DNA from: Asterionellopsis glacialis
Taxonomy: Eukaryota > Bacillariophyta > Plagiogrammaphyceae > Rhaphoneidales > Asterionellopsidaceae
Assembly: GCA_014885115.2 (NCBI GenBank)
Contig: WKLE02004509.1
Span: forward strand, 6,400-22,088
Length of the DNA stretch: 15,689 nucleotides
Direction of reading: 5' to 3'
Below the pieces are notes generated by a model, which saw nothing but the letters and a program-made list of their open reading frames with translations, searched no databases and was not told where the DNA came from. Shown one piece after another: positions 9,110 through 15,689 of this stretch; within the stretch, counting starts at the first letter, position 1, and each line of letters opens with the position of its first letter. The position numbers were made by a program, and so were the translations under genes.

Positions 9110-10630
9110 ATGGAAAGCCACCAAGATGATTTAGATAAGCTGCTTATGAAACGCGCCATTGAGGAAAGTAAGGCGGCAGCTGATAATGGAGCGATGCCCT
9201 TCGGTGCGATCCTTGCGATTGACAACAAGGAAGTATTGGCAGCTCAAAATTCTTCGGTGTGTACAGGAGTTCGTGGCGGAGGTGCGGACGTGACCCGCCA
9301 TGCCGAGATGGAATTGATTCGTAAGGCATGTGCTGAGTTAACACCTGAACAGAGAGCCAAGTCGACATTGTACACTTCCACTGAGCCCTGCGTCATGTGT
9401 GCCGGAGGCATCTATTGGGCTGGCATTAGCAATGTCGTGTATGGTTGCCGATGTGATATGCTTGAGGAGATTTCAGGACCTGGAGGTTTTGATATTCCTA
9501 TAGAGAGGCTTTACGCTCAAGCCAAACCTGGCTGTCGCAAAATGAATGTTCGAGGGCCGTGCCTCGAGGATGTGGCGCTCCAGGTGCACCGACAGAGTGG
9601 ATGCTGGAACAATTCTTCGTCTACCGAAGAAGTATCGGAAATCGAGTTGGAACGATCCCTGCTATCTACGGGGATTGGTTCGGAAGCTGCTGCTGCATCT
9701 AGTGGATCTTCCGTTCCTGTTATCGACATGGCAAAATCTGATGCTGATGTGGCTGAAGAAATGTGGAAGGCGGCAAACGAAGTGGGATTCTTTACTGTTA
9801 TCAACCACGGTATTGATCTAGATACTATTGACGACACCTTTCGAGTTGCGCAGGAGTTCTTCTCCCAACCTGTTGATGACAAGGAAACGCAGTCGCCCTT
9901 CGATCGGTCACTCAATAGTGGCTACGAATACAAAACACAGGTTCGGCCATCAACTGGAACCAAAGATCAAAAGGAATCCCTTCAAATTACTGCACGTGAG
10001 GGATGCATGGATGGACGGTGGCCATCAGTGCCAACGTCGTTTCGCTCGACTGCCGAGGAAATGACATCAAAGGCTCATGAATTGGCTTGCCGAATCATGT
10101 CACTTCTCGAAGGCAAGGCCTGTCCCCATCTCGAACCAGGAACACTTGAAAAGGCGCATTCTCTTTGGGGTAGCGATGGACAGTGCACCTTACGGCTTAT
10201 TCATTATCCTCCAATAAGTGTAGAAGAGCTTCGCAACCTTACACAACCCGGTGATGTCCACTGGCGTGCTGGAGCTCACACAGACTGGGATTGTGTAACT
10301 CTCCTATTCCAACGACCTGGTCAAGCTGGTCTTGAATGCCGTGCCAATCCTAGAGCTGAAACAAGCCATGATTGGGTCCCCGTACCTCCTGTAGAGGGAG
10401 GTGTGGCAGTAAACATTGGCGATATGTTAGGTAGATGGAGTAATGGGGCTCTATATTCCAACTTGCATCGAGTAAGGATGCCAACAGAGGCTGAATGTGA
10501 TACGTCTCGGTATTCAATCGCCTTTTTTGCTCAGGCGGACAAGAGCCAGCAAATAGAGAGCCAAGGTAACCAGACAATCACAGCTGGTGACTACATTTTG
10601 TCTCGCATCAAATCCAATTTCTCCAAGTAA
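9110..10630 (+). CDS. Fusion protein: zinc nucleoside/nucleobase deaminase + 2-oxoglutarate/Fe(II) dioxygenase
   Basis: This intronless gene encodes 506 residues. Residues 8-166 are a cytidine-deaminase-fold enzyme with zinc ligands and proton shuttle HAE (64-66) and PCVMC (93-97), plus GIYWAGISNVVYG. The pattern is closest to GuaD-like guanine and bacterial nucleoside deaminases. Residues 167-200 are a Ser/Ala/Glu-rich linker. Residues 201-500 are an isopenicillin-N-synthase-like dioxygenase: VPVIDM start, GFFTVINHGI (226-235), iron ligands His390, Asp392 (HTD) and His453, and 2OG-binding Arg467 in RYS. Both active sites look intact. The dioxygenase has the general look of fungal thymine 7-hydroxylase relatives, but substrate cannot be fixed from motifs. 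A joint role in nucleobase degradation or salvage (deaminate, then oxidise) is inference. GC is higher than in neighbours (about 47% in sampled lines), so transfer from bacteria or fungi is possible. Homology begins near residue 8-13, so Met13 (9146) is an alternative start. Confidence 0.9.
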   Translation: MESHQDDLDKLLMKRAIEESKAAADNGAMPFGAILAIDNKEVLAAQNSSVCTGVRGGGADVTRHAEMELIRKACAELTPEQRAKSTLYTSTEPCVMCAGGIYWAGISNVVYGCRCDMLEEISGPGGFDIPIERLYAQAKPGCRKMNVRGPCLEDVALQVHRQSGCWNNSSSTEEVSEIELERSLLSTGIGSEAAAASSGSSVPVIDMAKSDADVAEEMWKAANEVGFFTVINHGIDLDTIDDTFRVAQEFFSQPVDDKETQSPFDRSLNSGYEYKTQVRPSTGTKDQKESLQITAREGCMDGRWPSVPTSFRSTAEEMTSKAHELACRIMSLLEGKACPHLEPGTLEKAHSLWGSDGQCTLRLIHYPPISVEELRNLTQPGDVHWRAGAHTDWDCVTLLFQRPGQAGLECRANPRAETSHDWVPVPPVEGGVAVNIGDMLGRWSNGALYSNLHRVRMPTEAECDTSRYSIAFFAQADKSQQIESQGNQTITAGDYILSRIKSNFSK

Positions 10631-10874
10631 GAAATAGAGACGTCAAATTAGACAAAACTTCAATTCTTGTCCTCTCTAGTAGAGAATAAATTAGTAGAAC
10701 AATATTCTATATTGTCATACAAAAACTTATAATCATATTGTGTTTGTTGATTTTGAGATAAAATAAATGAATCAATGAGAAGTAGAATATAGGATACCTA
10801 GAGAAACTTAAATTGACTAGAGAATCTATTCAACAGAATCAAAAATTAAAAATACAAATATTTCAAATTTTCCC
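10631..10874. other. Tail-to-tail intergenic spacer
   Basis: A 244-base AT-rich spacer between the 3' ends of the deaminase-dioxygenase (plus) and eEF2 kinase (minus) genes. It should contain both 3' UTRs and polyadenylation sites. No gene is seen. Confidence 0.6.
10685..10690 (+). terminator. Possible polyadenylation signal AATAAA for the fusion gene
   Basis: AATAAA lies 55 bases after the stop codon; a second copy lies at 10762-10767. The position is typical for a 3' UTR, but the assignment rests on the hexamer alone. Confidence 0.35.
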
Positions 10875-13166
10875 TTATCCTAATAATTCTGAGGCCTTCA
10901 TGCTCCACTTTGTGGCAGTTTGCATTTTTCCATCAGTCATTGCACCATCGGCAGCTTCTTCAAAAAGAGCGGCGGCTTCACTTGTTGCTCCCGTCTTTGC
11001 TTTTAATTCGGCAAGCTCTGCCTTGAGGACATATGATTCCACAAATATTTTTTCATCACTATTTTCGATTCCAAGTGCTTCCTCATCGGATAATCCGCTT
11101 CCAAATGTTGATACATGCTCTGTAGCCGCCTGATTGCCTCGTACATTTTCGATAGTAAGAGACTCCGTTGAACCATCGTCGTCATATTTCACAACTACAG
11201 AGTTGCCGTCCTCTGAAACTTCGACGACAGTTGCTGCATAGTATGTACCTTCAAGAGCAAAGTCTGCTTCAACTCGATCGCCAACATGAAATCCACCACC
11301 TCTTGCAGCTCGTGCTCGTGCCTGTTCGGCTGCCTCCTTTTCTTCTTTCGACTTTTGCATAAGTTCAAGGATATCTTCAATTATATGCATAATGGTAATG
11401 TCACTTGCAGTTTCCTCATCTTTTAAAATTTGATATAAAAGACATCCAGCAGCAGCCTTTGGTTCAGAAGCTGTCATAGGAGACTCCATCGCCCTCCGAA
11501 ATAGATCTTTCGATCCCTCAAAATCAATTGGTACAATGGTCTTGAGTAAATGCGACACAGACGTATCGAGACCAGCCTTAACTCTAGCAAGAGCTATACA
11601 TGCTTCCACATTCTTAAGAGATGCAGCATGGCATAAATGAAAGAGGACTGAAAAGGCATCATGGCTTGGCTGCTCTTCCTTTTTGTCGTCGTGGTGAATA
11701 GGGATGATTTCAGGGAATCGGTCCATCCCATGTAATGCAGCAAGATGGTAATGAACCTTCCCAAGATTGTTCTGTGTTTCTTCATCCGGAACCATAATCG
11801 GTGCTACTCGTTTCATGATACTACCACGTCGATTCCCTTGTTGGTTGGTACCAGCTCCATTATTGTTGTTGTAGGTTTGTCTCTCTTTTATTTCGCCTGA
11901 TGCCTTACGGTGGAATGCCTTATGATCGTACACAGTATCATGTAAGGCCAAGTGGATGCATTGGGACACTTCATCAACATCTGACTTGGATCTACTTAAC
12001 ATTGGTGGAGGCTTACGTGATGATTTTCTAAAGGATGTCATGGATGCACGAAGGGAACTAGAAATGTCAGCTCGACTTTTCACTAAATTTGATCGTTTCA
12101 GCGTGTCTGCTGATTCATCGGGGGTAACGTTGATATCCCGAGGCGTCATCAAAGCACTCATTCGGCTTTTCCGATTCAAGTCAAGTTTTGCAAAGCGACA
12201 TAATACCGTATCCAAAGCTAATAAGTCCGTTTCTGTATCATCATCACTGACAGTCACTTCATCTTCGCTGTACTTCATCTGATGTTTCAATTCATTTCGA
12301 GATAGGGGAAAAATGGGGATTCCTAATCTATCAGAAAAGGCAGAGTGGCGAAATGATTTGAAGAAGAGTGCCATACCCCGAGGACCTAAATCACCATCTC
12401 CAAAGCGGTAGTCAACTGAAAGTACTTGAGGATCTGTAAACAAATCTCCAACACCCTGAATGTCTGCCACAAGTCGTGTGCCGTTCGAGGCATAAAATGA
12501 GTGCGCCGAAAATGCCTGTGGCGTAATGCGGTGTTCATCCGAATCCACAAAGCCACTGTTCGTATTGTGCTTAAGAAATCCTGTACCATATCTATCTTTC
12601 CCATCAATAAACCGTTCCACAGCAAACCACGGTTGCCCCTCTCGATCTGGAAATTCAATAGCATACGCACGGATGAAATTAATTTTATGTGGTGGATCCG
12701 TTGCATTGAATTTATCGGCCCACCTGGCAGCTTCATATTGTAACACAACATCATTACGGACTGCATCCTTGGCTTCATCACTAGTATCAATTTCCCCGTC
12801 GTCTTTGATGTAACATTTGGCTACATAATTCGATGCTCGACTCCAACCATACCCGTAGAATCGATGATAACTTGAGGATTGGGGAGGTGTTGCCATTTTT
12901 TTCATACGGAAACAAAATCGCATGGCACCGTGAGTAAACGGTTCCTTTTCAATTTTTACGATGGATTCATCATCATGCCAAGTTTGCGCAATAGGATCAT
13001 AACGATGACGGATGATACGTTCGGCAGGAATAGATGGAATATCGTGAGCTGCCCAAACATCTTCTTCTGCCACTAACTTGGCAGCAGCTTTTTTTATCAA
13101 TTTGAGGAAATCTTTCCGATTGGTATGCTTGGTGGTTTCATCATCAGTGGGAGTGATGGACGCCAT
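10875..13166 (-). CDS. EEF2K: Eukaryotic elongation factor 2 kinase (alpha-kinase) with an inserted Tudor-like domain
   Basis: This kinase phosphorylates and inactivates eEF2, slowing translation elongation, classically under Ca/calmodulin control. The 763 residues match the animal enzyme's order. Residues 20-58 resemble the calmodulin-binding segment (DVWAAHDI, AERIIRHRY). The alpha-kinase domain covers about 65-290 with GAMRFCFRMKK, ATP-binding Lys117 in VAKCYIK, SGFV, DIQGVGDLFTDPQ (235-247) and FGDGDLGPRGMALFF (255-269). A Ser/Arg-rich linker follows (about 300-450). It has clustered basic-Ser sites and could be autophosphorylated like the animal linker (inference). Sel1-like helices span about 465-600, and the end (EEAADGAMTDGKMQTATKWSMKASELL) matches the conserved C-terminal helix. 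Residues 624-677 (GDRVEADF ... VVVKYDDDG) look like an SMN/Tudor-type barrel, which the animal enzyme lacks. The ATG lies in the good context ACCATGG. Family length is usually about 700-730. Confidence 0.95.
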   Translation of the reverse strand: MASITPTDDETTKHTNRKDFLKLIKKAAAKLVAEEDVWAAHDIPSIPAERIIRHRYDPIAQTWHDDESIVKIEKEPFTHGAMRFCFRMKKMATPPQSSSYHRFYGYGWSRASNYVAKCYIKDDGEIDTSDEAKDAVRNDVVLQYEAARWADKFNATDPPHKINFIRAYAIEFPDREGQPWFAVERFIDGKDRYGTGFLKHNTNSGFVDSDEHRITPQAFSAHSFYASNGTRLVADIQGVGDLFTDPQVLSVDYRFGDGDLGPRGMALFFKSFRHSAFSDRLGIPIFPLSRNELKHQMKYSEDEVTVSDDDTETDLLALDTVLCRFAKLDLNRKSRMSALMTPRDINVTPDESADTLKRSNLVKSRADISSSLRASMTSFRKSSRKPPPMLSRSKSDVDEVSQCIHLALHDTVYDHKAFHRKASGEIKERQTYNNNNGAGTNQQGNRRGSIMKRVAPIMVPDEETQNNLGKVHYHLAALHGMDRFPEIIPIHHDDKKEEQPSHDAFSVLFHLCHAASLKNVEACIALARVKAGLDTSVSHLLKTIVPIDFEGSKDLFRRAMESPMTASEPKAAAGCLLYQILKDEETASDITIMHIIEDILELMQKSKEEKEAAEQARARAARGGGFHVGDRVEADFALEGTYYAATVVEVSEDGNSVVVKYDDDGSTESLTIENVRGNQAATEHVSTFGSGLSDEEALGIENSDEKIFVESYVLKAELAELKAKTGATSEAAALFEEAADGAMTDGKMQTATKWSMKASELLG

Positions 13167-13646
13167 GGTTCTAGACTATAATTAATATGGTGTCTTCGAG
13201 GACAGAGAATATGGGTCCCAATGAACTATCAAGAGTCGCATAAATACTGCAGTTTTACACAAAGATACACTTTTTCGTTATGACTCCGGGAACAAACACA
13301 CTGTCAAAATGTGACCGCTGGTATGATTTTTACGTAGCAATCCCCCAGGGGGCAGCTGCCCCCCTCCCCCCTCCGGGGGGGGTTCGCCGACGCCACAGCG
13401 CAAGCCAGCATAAGAACTAGTGTAATTTGAAATATTTTGCCAGGATTTTCGACCTAAAATTATTAAGACTATAATGAGGATCAAAGAAATAAGAATGAAA
13501 GTGTTCAAATAAAGTGTAGCAATTTTTAAGACTGCCACTATGGCTATAGACATAGTTATTTGATGTTTAAAATCAGTCAGATACAAAGGCATGCGATTTT
13601 AATTGATCATGATGAACTCTCAAAAATATCTTTGAATGATAATGAT
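13167..13646. other. Intergenic region upstream of eEF2 kinase
   Basis: About 480 bases that should include the kinase promoter and the 3' end of the next minus-strand gene. The main structure is the G/C-rich palindromic island at 13342-13382. A minus-strand open frame of 104 codons (13278-13592) has one hydrophobic stretch but runs through the C/G homopolymers and shows no domain; I do not call it a gene. Confidence 0.55.
13342..13382. repeat. G/C-homopolymer palindromic island
   Basis: Alternating runs of C and G in otherwise AT-rich DNA: C5, A, G5, CAGCTG, C6, T, C6, TCC, G8. GGGGGCAGCTGCCCCC (13348-13363) is a perfect 16-base palindrome. The minus strand has several G runs that could form a G-quadruplex or compete as hairpins. 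It may be a transposable-element end or replication-slippage product; I see no flanking terminal repeats. Confidence 0.75.
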
Positions 13647-14723
13647 TTATTCTCCTTTGATATACGGGCTTTCGGGTGTTGACGGTCGGAATACAGGCAT
13701 AAGTTTAGCCTCGAAATCCATCAGTTCCTCACTGTCCACTCCATAAGCAGTTCCGATTACGATTCGTGCTTCCTTTGCAACCTGTCTGCAAGACTCCACC
13801 ATGCCGGCTGCTGTTGCTGGGTCGGTTCCTCCAGCTTTTTCAACAGTGCGTATTTGTTTAACAGCTTGTTCGAGAGCCCCAATGAAGTCGGATGGAGGAA
13901 CCAAAACTTGCTGGACACCTTCTAGTTTAATCTCTTTTCCGTCGGGGGACTTAATGACGTTCTTCTGGGGGCACAAGTAATGTTCCAACTGATTTTTACG
14001 GATTGAATCGACTTCAGTCCTCAACAACTTGTTTAGAAGAGCCATCCCGGGAGCAACATTCTTTTCAACTTCTTCCTGGCATCGTGTATAAATGTGTTGA
14101 AGAATGGAATACCTATTTGCACTCTTATCTTCGTCATTTGTTTGTTCTTTTGGTTCCTGCTCCGCTGCATCTTGTAAATTCATATTTAGCACAGTAAAGA
14201 AGGCCATGTCAAGTTTCCCTTCACGAGCTGCCTTGCCAATCGCAGCATCTAGCTTACGAATCTCTCCACATTCAAGAAGATTAGCCAACACATCTCTTGC
14301 ACCTTCTAACCGCGAGTTTAAGATACTAGACAATGCTTCTGCGACTCCATTGATTGCATCAGAGACACTTTCCTTGCTTCCCATCTCCGAGTGCTGCCTC
14401 AATTTCAAAACAAGGGTAGGATGCATGGTTGCCAACGACGTTTGAGTGAGATCTTTTAACGTGGCAGCATCGCCTCCAGACTGATCCCATATTTCCTCCA
14501 CAATATTGGATTCTCCCTCTGAAAAGTGTACACTATCCAAAGCATCATTTGCACTGGTCGAAAATAGTGGAGCAGGACGTATCTGTTTACTATTTATTTC
14601 CAAAGGATTTGGAATGCATAGATTGTTGGTGTAGCTTCGGATGCGGCTGAAATTGTTAGGAGCCGTCCAAGCCTCACATGAAGCGAGGTACAAAGTTGAC
14701 AACGCAACGAAAGCAAATCTCAT
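13647..14723 (-). CDS. Probable plastid-targeted protein of unknown function
   Basis: I do not recognise the family of this 358-residue protein. The ATG at 14723 is chosen because the upstream extension (to 14783) starts only at GTG and adds a basic stretch before the hydrophobic segment. From 14723 there is a clear signal peptide (MRFAFVALSTLYLASCEA) followed by WTAPNNF and a basic, Ser/Asn-containing stretch. This fits the bipartite plastid presequence of algae with secondary plastids, with Trp in place of the usual Phe at +1. The mature part (about residues 60-350) looks mostly helical, with no transmembrane segment, cofactor motif or enzyme signature. Recognisable blocks are AFFTVLNMNLQDAAEQ, YSILQHIYTRCQEEVEKNVAP and VAKEARIVIGTAYGVDSEEL. 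It is followed by a short Pro/Ser tail. A soluble stromal protein is the simplest inference. Confidence 0.8.
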   Translation of the reverse strand: MRFAFVALSTLYLASCEAWTAPNNFSRIRSYTNNLCIPNPLEINSKQIRPAPLFSTSANDALDSVHFSEGESNIVEEIWDQSGGDAATLKDLTQTSLATMHPTLVLKLRQHSEMGSKESVSDAINGVAEALSSILNSRLEGARDVLANLLECGEIRKLDAAIGKAAREGKLDMAFFTVLNMNLQDAAEQEPKEQTNDEDKSANRYSILQHIYTRCQEEVEKNVAPGMALLNKLLRTEVDSIRKNQLEHYLCPQKNVIKSPDGKEIKLEGVQQVLVPPSDFIGALEQAVKQIRTVEKAGGTDPATAAGMVESCRQVAKEARIVIGTAYGVDSEELMDFEAKLMPVFRPSTPESPYIKGE

Positions 14724-14869
14724 GAGGAACCGACGTCTTCTTTTTTTTTGCCACCTGTAGCCATCTTCCACTCGCTCTCTCACCCCGATGCCATCAGCGC
14801 TCTCCCCACATGCTTCGGGGATTGCGGTGAAATGACGTACGAGTGGTCGAGTCAGTCATGCTTCCCTGT

Positions 14870-14878
14870 ATTTATATA
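14870..14878 (-). promoter_or_regulatory. TATA-like element of the plastid-protein gene
   Basis: TATATAAAT on the minus strand, about 150 bases upstream of the ATG at 14723. Just downstream lies a TGACGT hexamer (14833-14838, plus strand), the core of cAMP-response-type elements known from diatom CO2-responsive promoters. Its function here is speculative. Confidence 0.35.
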
Positions 14879-15239
14879 TTATGGGGGAATACACTCTGGG
14901 GGGCATCCGACCTTCCTGACTTACGATTTTTTTAACAATCGGATGCAAGCAAGACCGCGGTGGAGGTAAAATCCAACATTTTGCCCGACAAAAAAATAAT
15001 GTCCTGTACTGCGTCGGTGCTTCTATGTGATCGCCGGTAGGGCCTTCTTTTTCATTAATCCCGCCCAGTGACATTAGTATTATGTAAAAAATCTGATAAA
15101 TGCATCCTATACCTTAATTACATTCCAGTAGAAATGATAAAAAATAAATGGTTTACTAGGTACCCGTACGAAGTATTACGTTATTTAGCCATACTGCAAA
15201 ACTGAAAGTCGATTTTATAGTAAAAAAAGGGTTCCACTC

Positions 15240-15262
15240 TTTGTATGTAAAGTACATACAAA
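15240..15262. repeat. Perfect inverted repeat, 10-bp stem and 3-base loop
   Basis: TTTGTATGTA (15240-15249) and TACATACAAA (15253-15262) are exact reverse complements around AAG. It is AT-rich and intergenic, with no attached gene. Confidence 0.8.
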
Positions 15263-15343
15263 TAAATACCGAAAACATATATAATATTAAGAGCTCAGTA
15301 GTATTACCATAGAATTATTGGAAAAAAAATTCATTGTCTGCTG

Positions 15344-15352
15344 TACCTGGTA
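15344..15352. repeat. Palindromic motif TACCTGGTA
   Basis: First of three exact copies of TACC(A/T)GGTA in the terminal GTAC-rich cluster. Confidence 0.6.
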
Positions 15353-15441
15353 GTTACAGTCAGAACCTGGTGCTAGTGCAACCAGCTCGTAGTACAGTCC
15401 ATTAGTAGCTACACGTAAGGTAGGTCCTCTGTACCGTACAG

Positions 15442-15467
15442 GTACCAGGTACTGTAAATACCAGGTA
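15442..15467. repeat. Two adjacent TACCAGGTA palindromes
   Basis: GTACCAGGTAC at 15442-15452 and TACCAGGTA at 15459-15467, seven bases apart. An imperfect relative (TACCCAGGTAC) follows at 15491-15501. Confidence 0.65.
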
Positions 15468-15689
15468 GTAAACCCAGAACTATCTTATCTTACCCAGGTA
15501 CTTTACTTCAAAGTAGTCAGTATTATATTACCTACTTACACAAAAGCTATGATACAAAAACTTACCTTACCATGATGTAGTACACTACTCGGACGGAAAC
15601 GGTAGACCTTCGTAGCGTGAGCAGTACACAATCTCCACGACCAAACGTTACAGAAAAATCTGCCCCTACAGTTAGCAGACAACCAGGAA

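Larger units (their letters stand above)
14724..15689. other. Terminal intergenic region with a GTAC-rich cluster
   Basis: About 970 bases upstream of the plastid-protein gene without a supportable coding region; the 72-codon minus frame at 14856-15074 has no recognisable features. It holds a CT run (14774-14781), a TGACGT hexamer (14833-14838), a TATA-like element (14870-14878), a perfect 10-bp hairpin (15240-15262) and the GTAC/TACCAGGTA cluster (15340-15505). The gene to the right is not in the window. Confidence 0.55.

Noticed and set aside
13278..13592. Minus-strand 104-codon frame with a hydrophobic helix as a small membrane protein
   Set aside because: Half of it is translated from the G/C homopolymer island and the rest is AT-rich intergenic DNA that gives Ile/Leu-rich peptide by composition. 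No domain or family resemblance.
14724..14783. N-terminal extension of the plastid protein to 14783
   Set aside because: It begins with GTG and puts a strongly basic stretch before the signal peptide; the ATG at 14723 gives a normal presequence.

Overview
The window looks like nuclear DNA from a photosynthetic eukaryotic alga, most likely a diatom or related stramenopile (inference). Six protein-coding genes are spread over about 15.7 kb with no operon structure, and one has GT-AG introns. One product has a signal peptide ending in Ala followed by Trp and a basic, Ser/Asn-rich stretch, as in precursors imported into secondary plastids. Others are eukaryotic or plant types: a plant NADK3-like NAD(H) kinase, a Ca/calmodulin-type eEF2 kinase, a secretory serine carboxypeptidase and a Kir-type potassium channel. 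Hand-counted sample lines give about 35-43% GC for most genes and about 47% for the gene at 9110-10630. No rRNA, tRNA, CRISPR array or intact mobile element was recognised.

Layout: (1) 232-1893 minus, S10 serine carboxypeptidase with a Gln/Thr-rich insert; (2) 2776-5235 minus, two-TM inward-rectifier-like K+ channel with long low-complexity insertions in its cytoplasmic part; (3) 6287-7790 plus, three-exon NADK3-like kinase, divergent from the channel gene across about 1 kb; (4) 9110-10630 plus, a single-exon fusion of a zinc nucleoside/nucleobase deaminase and a 2-oxoglutarate/Fe(II) dioxygenase; (5) 10875-13166 minus, eEF2 kinase with a Tudor-like domain inside its C-terminal helical repeats, tail-to-tail with gene 4; (6) 13647-14723 minus, a probable plastid-targeted protein of unknown function.

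The genes show no shared pathway; each is an independent eukaryotic transcription unit. The most interesting coding feature is the deaminase-dioxygenase fusion, which could join two consecutive steps of nucleobase catabolism or salvage in one polypeptide (inference). The most interesting non-coding feature is a palindromic nonamer, TACC(A/T)GGTA. I found six exact copies, all in intergenic DNA, three of them in the last 350 bases within a GTAC-rich cluster.

Intergenic stretches hold simple repeats (CT, AT), a few hairpins, a very G/C-rich palindromic island at 13342-13382 and candidate core promoter or polyadenylation signals, but no further gene that I can support.
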